A stretch of DNA of 64,000 nucleotides from Deltaproteobacteria bacterium. GTDB lineage: Bacteria; Desulfobacterota; Desulfovibrionia; Desulfovibrionales; Desulfovibrionaceae. The DNA lies in assembly GCA_031285295.1 (NCBI GenBank), contig JAITWK010000028.1, positions 1-64,000 of the forward strand, given 5' to 3'. Under the pieces are notes generated by a model, which saw nothing but the letters and a program-made list of their open reading frames with translations, was not told where the DNA came from and did no database searches. A program made the position numbers and the translations under genes. Of this stretch, positions 59,154 through 64,000 are shown piece by piece (within the stretch, counting starts at the first letter, position 1; every line of letters starts with the position of its first letter).

Positions 59154-61927
59154 AGGCGAAAAATCGGCGGCAAAAATCCTGGTCACTGTTGTTTGTTCAA
59201 TGTTGCCTGGTTCTGCTGCTTCTGACAGTCCAGTTCCCATTGGCCGCGTTTACCGCTTCCACGGCTTGTGCCGCACAGGCATCGGCTTCCGCCCCCTCGG
59301 CTCAGGTCAATGCGCCGGATGCCAGCTCTCTCGGCGGCCCGGTGATGGTACTGCCCTTCCAGATCAACGCCGGTGAAAATATGGCCGCGCTGAATATCGA
59401 GTTGCCGGAGCTGATCATTCAGCGCCTGGTGGCCCGGGGCCTGCCCGTGATGAGCCTGGACGAAATACATGCCTTGCTGGAACGCGAACGCATTACCGGG
59501 CTGGATCTGGCCACGGTGCGCCGCCTGATGCGCCGGGTTGGGGCTTCGGCTGCCCTTTACGGCTCTTACAGCCAGCTTGGCGACTCCTTCAGCATCGATT
59601 CACGCCTGGTACACGCTGACCCGACGGAACCGGCCCGGCCCCTGTTTGTGGAACAGCCCGCCAGCATCAATCTCTTGATCGCCGTGGAAGAACTGGCTAC
59701 GCGCATTACCGGCGATTTGCTGCGCAACTCCGTCATTTCACACATTGAAGTGCGCGGCGCAAATATTCTTGACCCGGACGTAATCCTCCTGCGCATCAAC
59801 ACCAAACAGGGTGATGTGCTTGACATGCGCTCCATCGACAACGAATTCCGGCGCATATGGGATCTCGGCTTTTTCAGCGACATCCAGGTGCAGGTGGAAG
59901 AAACGCCCGATGGTCTGCATCTGATCTACACGGTTACGGAAAAACCCAGGGTCGCAGCCATTGTCATCAACGGCACCGCTGAAATAGAGCGCGAGGACGT
60001 TGTGGCGGTTATGACCACCCGCGTGGGAGCCATTCTGAACGAAAAGGTTTTGGCCTCCGACTTGCAGAAAATACAGGAACTGTACCGCAAGGAAGGCTAT
60101 TATCTGGCCAAGGTCACTTACGCTATCAACAATCGTGACGATGGCGCGGGACTGACCGTAAATATAGAAGAAAGCAACCGCCTGTATATCAAGGAAGTAC
60201 GCTTCGAAGGCGTTGCAAACCTCGACGAATCGGACATCACGGATGAACTGGCCCTCTCCGAGCGCCATATGTTCTCCTGGCTTACCGGCAGCGGCGTGCT
60301 CAAGGAAGAACTTATCGAACGCGACGTTTCGGTTATCGGCAACTACTACATGAACAACGGCTTCATGGATGTGGCTGTTGGCCAGCCGGATATCGCTTTT
60401 GAAGAAGACGGCATCGTCATCACGCACCGCGTTGTGGAAGGCCCCCGCTATCGCGTGGGAACCGTAAGATTCGCAGGCGAACTGCTGGACAGCGATGAAG
60501 AAATGGCAAAAATCATCCAACTGGATGATGCCGCCGAGGATAACGACTATTTCGGCCTGGACGCCATGCAGGACGACGTGCAGAAGCTTACGGCCTACTA
60601 TGCCGAGTACGGCTATGCTTACGCCAACGTCGTGCCGCAGCCGCAGCCGGAAACCTACGAAGATATTCCGGTAATGAATATCACCTATGCCGTGGAAAAG
60701 CGGCATAAAGTATATGTGCGTAACATCATTCTGGAAGGCAACGCGCACACCAGGGATAACGTGGTCTTGCGCGAAATGCGCCTGACCGATGGCGATCCGT
60801 TCAATGGAGCGCGGCTGGCCCGCAGCATGCAGCGCCTGAACAACACCGGCTATTTTGATCTGGCCGAATCCGAACTGGTGCCTACCGGCAACCCGGAGGA
60901 AGTGGATCTTAAAATCAAGTTGCAGGAAGCCAATACCGGTTCGGTCATGGCGGGCGTGGGTTACAGCACCTATTCCAGCTTTGGCGTATCCGGTACCGTT
61001 CAGGAAATGAACCTCTGGGGCAAGGGCTATCAACTGGCCTTGCAGGGTACTATCTCCGGGCGGCGTTCCGCTTACGATCTTTCTTTCACCAACCCGCGCC
61101 TCAATGACAGCCTGTTCTCAGTCGGCGCGGATCTCTATCACTGGGATGACGACTTTTACGATTACGACAAAAGAACTATCGGCAGCCGCCTGCGCGTTGG
61201 GCACCCGGTAGGCGAATACAGCTATGTTTTTGCCAGTTACCGGATGGATTTCTACAACCTGTCCGATTTTGACGATAACGCCTCCGAACTGATCAAGGCT
61301 TACGAAGGCAACCGCATGGCCAGTGTGGCCTCGCTGCGCTTCGCGCGCAGCACTGTCAACCGCGTGCAGCCTACCGACGGCACCAGCTTCTATCTTGAAG
61401 GCGAATACGGCGGCGGCTTCCTTAGCGGTGATGACGACTTCATCAAGCTGGTCGCAGAATTCCAGGCTTACAAAAAACTCGCGGATGCCCATGTGCTGCA
61501 TATGCGCGTCAAGGGCGGGGCCCTGTTTGAAAACGGCAGCGACAGCGTGCCGGTTTACGAACGCTTCTGGATGGGCGGCATGGAAAGCATACGCGGCTAC
61601 AATTCGCGCGATATCGTGCCACGCGACCCGAAAACCGACGACCGTCTGGGCGGCGACCGCATGGCCTTCATGAACCTTGAATATATCTGGAACTTCGCGC
61701 CCGACTCCGGCTTGAACCTGGTGCCGTTCTTCGATATCGGCTTCAACCTGGATTCAACCAATGATTACAGTTATTCCGACGAAATCCTGAAATCATTCGG
61801 CCTGGAACTGCGCTGGCGTTCGCCCATGGGCGATCTGCGCTTCAGTTATGGCATACCGCTGGACGAAGACCGCAAGGGCGATCGGGATAGCGGGAAGTTT
61901 GAATTCAGTATGGGCCAATTCTTTTAA
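59150..61927 (+). CDS. bamA: Outer-membrane assembly protein BamA with an N-terminal extra domain
   Basis: A 925-residue protein. After a signal peptide (~1-42, cleaved near STACAAQA) comes an unusual domain at ~62-190 (GGPVMVLPFQINAGENMAAL ... MRRVGASAALYGSYSQLGDS), similar to TolB N-terminal or FlgO-like domains. Five POTRA domains follow (~195-570), then the 16-strand barrel (~590-925), with IRGYNSRD in strand 12-13 loop and a terminal Phe in FSMGQFF. BamA inserts beta-barrels, including the autotransporter at 32.7 kb. Canonical BamA has ~800 residues; the extra N-terminal domain explains the difference. Confidence 0.92.
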   Translation: MKAKNRRQKSWSLLFVQCCLVLLLLTVQFPLAAFTASTACAAQASASAPSAQVNAPDASSLGGPVMVLPFQINAGENMAALNIELPELIIQRLVARGLPVMSLDEIHALLERERITGLDLATVRRLMRRVGASAALYGSYSQLGDSFSIDSRLVHADPTEPARPLFVEQPASINLLIAVEELATRITGDLLRNSVISHIEVRGANILDPDVILLRINTKQGDVLDMRSIDNEFRRIWDLGFFSDIQVQVEETPDGLHLIYTVTEKPRVAAIVINGTAEIEREDVVAVMTTRVGAILNEKVLASDLQKIQELYRKEGYYLAKVTYAINNRDDGAGLTVNIEESNRLYIKEVRFEGVANLDESDITDELALSERHMFSWLTGSGVLKEELIERDVSVIGNYYMNNGFMDVAVGQPDIAFEEDGIVITHRVVEGPRYRVGTVRFAGELLDSDEEMAKIIQLDDAAEDNDYFGLDAMQDDVQKLTAYYAEYGYAYANVVPQPQPETYEDIPVMNITYAVEKRHKVYVRNIILEGNAHTRDNVVLREMRLTDGDPFNGARLARSMQRLNNTGYFDLAESELVPTGNPEEVDLKIKLQEANTGSVMAGVGYSTYSSFGVSGTVQEMNLWGKGYQLALQGTISGRRSAYDLSFTNPRLNDSLFSVGADLYHWDDDFYDYDKRTIGSRLRVGHPVGEYSYVFASYRMDFYNLSDFDDNASELIKAYEGNRMASVASLRFARSTVNRVQPTDGTSFYLEGEYGGGFLSGDDDFIKLVAEFQAYKKLADAHVLHMRVKGGALFENGSDSVPVYERFWMGGMESIRGYNSRDIVPRDPKTDDRLGGDRMAFMNLEYIWNFAPDSGLNLVPFFDIGFNLDSTNDYSYSDEILKSFGLELRWRSPMGDLRFSYGIPLDEDRKGDRDSGKFEFSMGQFF

Positions 61928-61941
61928 GAATCAGCTATCGG

Positions 61942-62023
61942 CCAGGGGCTCTGCCCCTGGACCCCGCATAGGGGCGCGGCCCCTATGTACCCATTTTGCA
62001 AAAGCGGCTTTCGCCGCTTTTGC
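61942..62023. repeat. Cluster of three hairpins (REP-like block and terminator)
   Basis: Three perfect stems follow each other: CCAGGGGC/GCCCCTGG (61942-61960), CATAGGGGC/GCCCCTATG (61967-61987), and GCAAAAGCGGC/GCCGCTTTTGC (61998-62023). The last is a likely two-way terminator between the converging bamA and PanE-like genes. The GGGGCTCTGCCCC sequence is of a kind found as a dispersed intergenic repeat in many proteobacterial genomes. Confidence 0.75.
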
Positions 62024-62033
62024 CGTTTATGGC

Positions 62034-63200
62034 CTATTTTTCAGGTAGATAGCTTTTTTCCAGCAGCAGCACCAGATTGGTGATCATTTCATTGACTGGA
62101 GCGGCAAGGCCTAGCTGCCTGGCCTCGCGCACAATAGCGCCGTTCAGAGCCGTTATTTCAGTGCGGCGTCCGGCCAGCACATCCTGAAGCATGGAGACCC
62201 GGTTTTCGCCGGTGTTTCTGAATACTGAGAGCGCCAATTCCAACAGATCCACCGCTTCCGGCTGGCTCAGTGAATACGCCTCGCCTGGGGCTTCCAGCCT
62301 GATACCCCTGGCCCGCGCCACGGCAAGAGCCTCGTCCAGCAGCGCCCGCATCAGCGAGCGAATCTGGGGGCGGCAAGCCTCGTCTGAAGCATTAACCAAT
62401 CCTGAACCGCCTGCTTCACCGGAAGCGCAAATAGGCTTAGTCCCGCAAGTTTCATTTGGTTCACCAGCTTCATCCGCAGCGCAAGCCTGGCCGGATACAG
62501 CCAGATATTTGTTGGGCAGCCGGGTAAGCGCCCCAATGGCGTTGCTGCTCACATTCAACAAAAATTTGTTCCAGATCAGCCCCCGGCAGTTATCTGTAAC
62601 CCGGCAGGGCAACCCGCAGGCCCGAAACAGCGCGCCCACTTCCTCGGCTTCCGGCGTATGGCGGCCCAGAGCGCTGCCAAGCGCGGTTGCAGCAAAACCG
62701 GTATGCCGGATCCGTCCGGGTTCCAGGTAGTTCGCCCCTACCAAACTGACGCCGCCGAGCAGGCGTTCCCCGCTTACATATTTTTCCAAAGCTTCAAGGT
62801 TACCCAGGCCGTTTTGCAGAGTCAGCACCAGACTTTCCGGCGCAAGATACGGAACCGCCTGACTGATGGCCGTTTCGGTATCATAGCTTTTAACCAGTAC
62901 CAGAAGCAGACGCGGCACAAAAGGCAATTGGGACGCATCCGTTGCTGTCTCCAGGCCGTGCACCAGCCTTTCGCCTTCCGGCCCGACAAGCGTCAACCCG
63001 TGCTCCCGAATCCGCGCCCGGTGCTCCGGTCGCCGCGAAATCAAACAAACCCTACAACCGGCGGCAGCCAATACCGCGCCGTAAAAACTGCCCAAGGCTC
63101 CAGCGCCAAGCACAGCCACCGGGTAACCAGCCGCCACGCCGCTCCCATCCGAAGAACAACCTTTGCGCGTGTTACAAGCTATCTCATTGCCATGATTCAT
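62034..63200 (-). CDS. Ketopantoate reductase family protein (PanE/ApbA)
   Basis: A 388-residue NADPH-dependent reductase: nucleotide loop VAVLGAGALGSFYGAVLAAAG, the catalytic Lys in LLVLVKSYDTETAI, LQNGLGN, and the C-terminal helical domain starting IWNKFLLNVSSNAIGALTR. Family members make pantoate for CoA, but many PanE-like proteins act on other 2-oxo acids. Usual length is ~300; extra length lies in the N-terminal tail and in a Cys/Ala/Glu-rich insert (~232-280) just before the C-terminal helices. ATG 63200 follows GGAGAAAA. No pantothenate genes are adjacent. Confidence 0.82.
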   Translation of the reverse strand: MNHGNEIACNTRKGCSSDGSGVAAGYPVAVLGAGALGSFYGAVLAAAGCRVCLISRRPEHRARIREHGLTLVGPEGERLVHGLETATDASQLPFVPRLLLVLVKSYDTETAISQAVPYLAPESLVLTLQNGLGNLEALEKYVSGERLLGGVSLVGANYLEPGRIRHTGFAATALGSALGRHTPEAEEVGALFRACGLPCRVTDNCRGLIWNKFLLNVSSNAIGALTRLPNKYLAVSGQACAADEAGEPNETCGTKPICASGEAGGSGLVNASDEACRPQIRSLMRALLDEALAVARARGIRLEAPGEAYSLSQPEAVDLLELALSVFRNTGENRVSMLQDVLAGRRTEITALNGAIVREARQLGLAAPVNEMITNLVLLLEKSYLPEK

Positions 63201-63508
63201 TTTTTTCTCCAAAGCAATTCAACCTTCTACATGTATTTATAGCCTTGCCATGCTTTTGTCATTGATGTTGTTGCATTTTATTGGATAAATCGAATTATAG
63301 ATTAAACAACTCAAATTGCTATATTGGCGCATCGTGTTGAATTATTATTATATATAATTTTACCTATATTTTTTTATTTATCTTCATAAATTTCTATGCT
63401 AATCGGATAAACGTCTTCATAGATTCAATTAGTCCTGTTTTAATAGGCTGATTTTTATGTTTTAAAACCACATAGCCGATGCTATAAAAAATAATCCAGG
63501 AGCCCGCC
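63201..63508. other. AT-rich intergenic region
   Basis: These 308 bp between divergent genes contain no credible reading frame. The stretch is very A/T-rich from about 63260 to 63470. Apart from a possible FliA promoter at 63456 I see no further structure. Confidence 0.6.
63456..63482 (+). promoter_or_regulatory. Possible sigma-28 (FliA) promoter of the chemoreceptor gene
   Basis: TATGTTTT-N11-GCCGATGC compares with the FliA consensus TAAAGTTT-N11-GCCGATAA (5 of 8 and 6 of 8). It ends 26 bp before the start codon of a probable chemotaxis gene, a class normally under FliA. Confidence 0.4.
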
Positions 63509-64000
63509 ATGAATTTACAAATGAAAATTCTTTTGCCAATCATTGCCCTGCTGGTCGTATTACTGGGTTTGAGCGGTTATCTCTCCTTCAGGCAGGCATC
63601 CGATGCCCTGTACACCTCCACGGTGGACAATATGCGCGGCGAGGCGCACGCGCTGACACGCGCCACCAATACCATGATGCGCGATGCAACGCTGGATATC
63701 GAGCGTATAGCCGGCAACGAAGCCGTGCTCGCTTTTTTCCGGGGTAACGTAAACGATCCGGCCAGCGCCACCTCCATGATCGGGGTAATGCAAAACATAG
63801 CCGCCAGCTATAAAAACTTTGACCGCATGAACCTGCTGGGCGCGAACGGCGTCATTCTGGCCTCTTCCGCGCCCGCTCTGGTAAACCGGGACGACAAAAG
63901 CCGCCCGCACTACACCGAGGCCATGCGCGACAAGGTTTATATTTCGGAGCCTTTCAAAAGCACGGTTGACGGCAAGGCCAACATCACTGTTTCCGCACCG
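63509..64000 (+). CDS. dCache-type sensor protein, N-terminal part (probable methyl-accepting chemotaxis protein)
   Basis: The open frame runs off the window after 164 codons. It starts at ATG 63509 after CAGGAGCCCGCC. A membrane span (MKILLPIIALLVVLLGLSGY) is followed by a periplasmic helix and the first part of a double-Cache domain: YKNFDRMNLLGANGVILASS then NRDDKSRPHYTEAMR, with the RPHY pattern that often binds amino acids or small amines. This layout is most common in chemoreceptors, but histidine kinases and GGDEF proteins share it; the signalling domain lies outside the window. Confidence 0.75.
   Translation, partial: MNLQMKILLPIIALLVVLLGLSGYLSFRQASDALYTSTVDNMRGEAHALTRATNTMMRDATLDIERIAGNEAVLAFFRGNVNDPASATSMIGVMQNIAASYKNFDRMNLLGANGVILASSAPALVNRDDKSRPHYTEAMRDKVYISEPFKSTVDGKANITVSAP

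Noticed and set aside
59738-61033. 431-codon minus-strand open frame opposite bamA
   Set aside because: Shadow frame; bamA is strongly supported on the other strand.

Overview
The window looks like a chromosomal segment of a strictly anaerobic, Gram-negative member of the Desulfovibrionaceae or a close relative. This is inferred from gene content: an aldehyde:ferredoxin oxidoreductase beside a Tup-type tungstate importer, a MOSC-MogA fusion and a MoeA-PBP fusion in the pyranopterin cofactor operon, selenium-metabolism genes (yedF, DUF3343), phosphotransbutyrylase and butyrate kinase genes, and Lol/Bam envelope genes behind lysS. Most genes are clearly GC-rich. The stretch at about 9.8-12.0 kb and the glycosyltransferase at 1.7-2.9 kb are visibly richer in A+T.

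Layout. 1-271: the 5' end of a 23S rRNA gene (minus strand) with a boxA-like leader and its own strong promoter, and no 16S gene upstream. 272-7304: O-antigen ligase and a glycosyltransferase, ABC-F and tgt, then a LysR regulator divergent from alanine dehydrogenase (7549-8670). 8747-9647: a possible structured RNA and a Phd/RelE-type toxin-antitoxin pair. 9712-12035: tRNA-Ser(UGA) followed by a small AT-rich island with a frameshifted DUF2806 gene and a protein carrying a HEPN-type RNxxxH motif; it ends at a near copy of the tRNA 3' end. 12151-25680: multidrug exporter, ptb-buk, DUF4390 plus an NtrY-like kinase, folD, a transporter plus malic enzyme, a second butyrate kinase, and der with a long acidic linker. 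25836-29671: a zraP / zraSR zinc-stress cluster with a near-consensus sigma-54 promoter. 29736-30261: RHH/ParE toxin-antitoxin. 30311-32511: selenium-associated genes. 32742-36317: a large autotransporter with Pmp-type repeats. 36320-40487: an unusual operon dhaL-dhaK-lsrF-VOC-methyltransferase. 40643-53228: molybdenum/tungsten cofactor synthesis (moeB-like, moaD, modE-like, two moeA, moaC, moaA, MOSC-mog), AOR, an unknown protein and tupABC. 53492-55221: a cluster of toxin-antitoxin modules, two intact and one decayed. 55305-61927: tRNA-Asn, lysS, a Lol permease, lolD and bamA. 62034-64000: a PanE-like reductase and the start of a chemoreceptor-like gene.

How the genes work together. The clearest module is tungsten handling: TupABC imports tungstate, the Moa/Moe/Mog proteins build and load the pyranopterin cofactor, and AOR uses it. 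The zra genes form a self-contained metal-stress circuit. The best candidate for an undescribed pathway is the 36-40 kb operon, in which a two-subunit dihydroxyacetone-kinase-type enzyme sits with an LsrF-type thiolase/aldolase but no LsrK, next to a VOC-fold protein and a three-part methyltransferase. The 23S rRNA gene with a private promoter and the HEPN-motif protein in the tRNA-Ser island are the next most notable. At least two dispersed repeats also occur: a GTAG-ended REPIN-like element and an 18-nt shared block.
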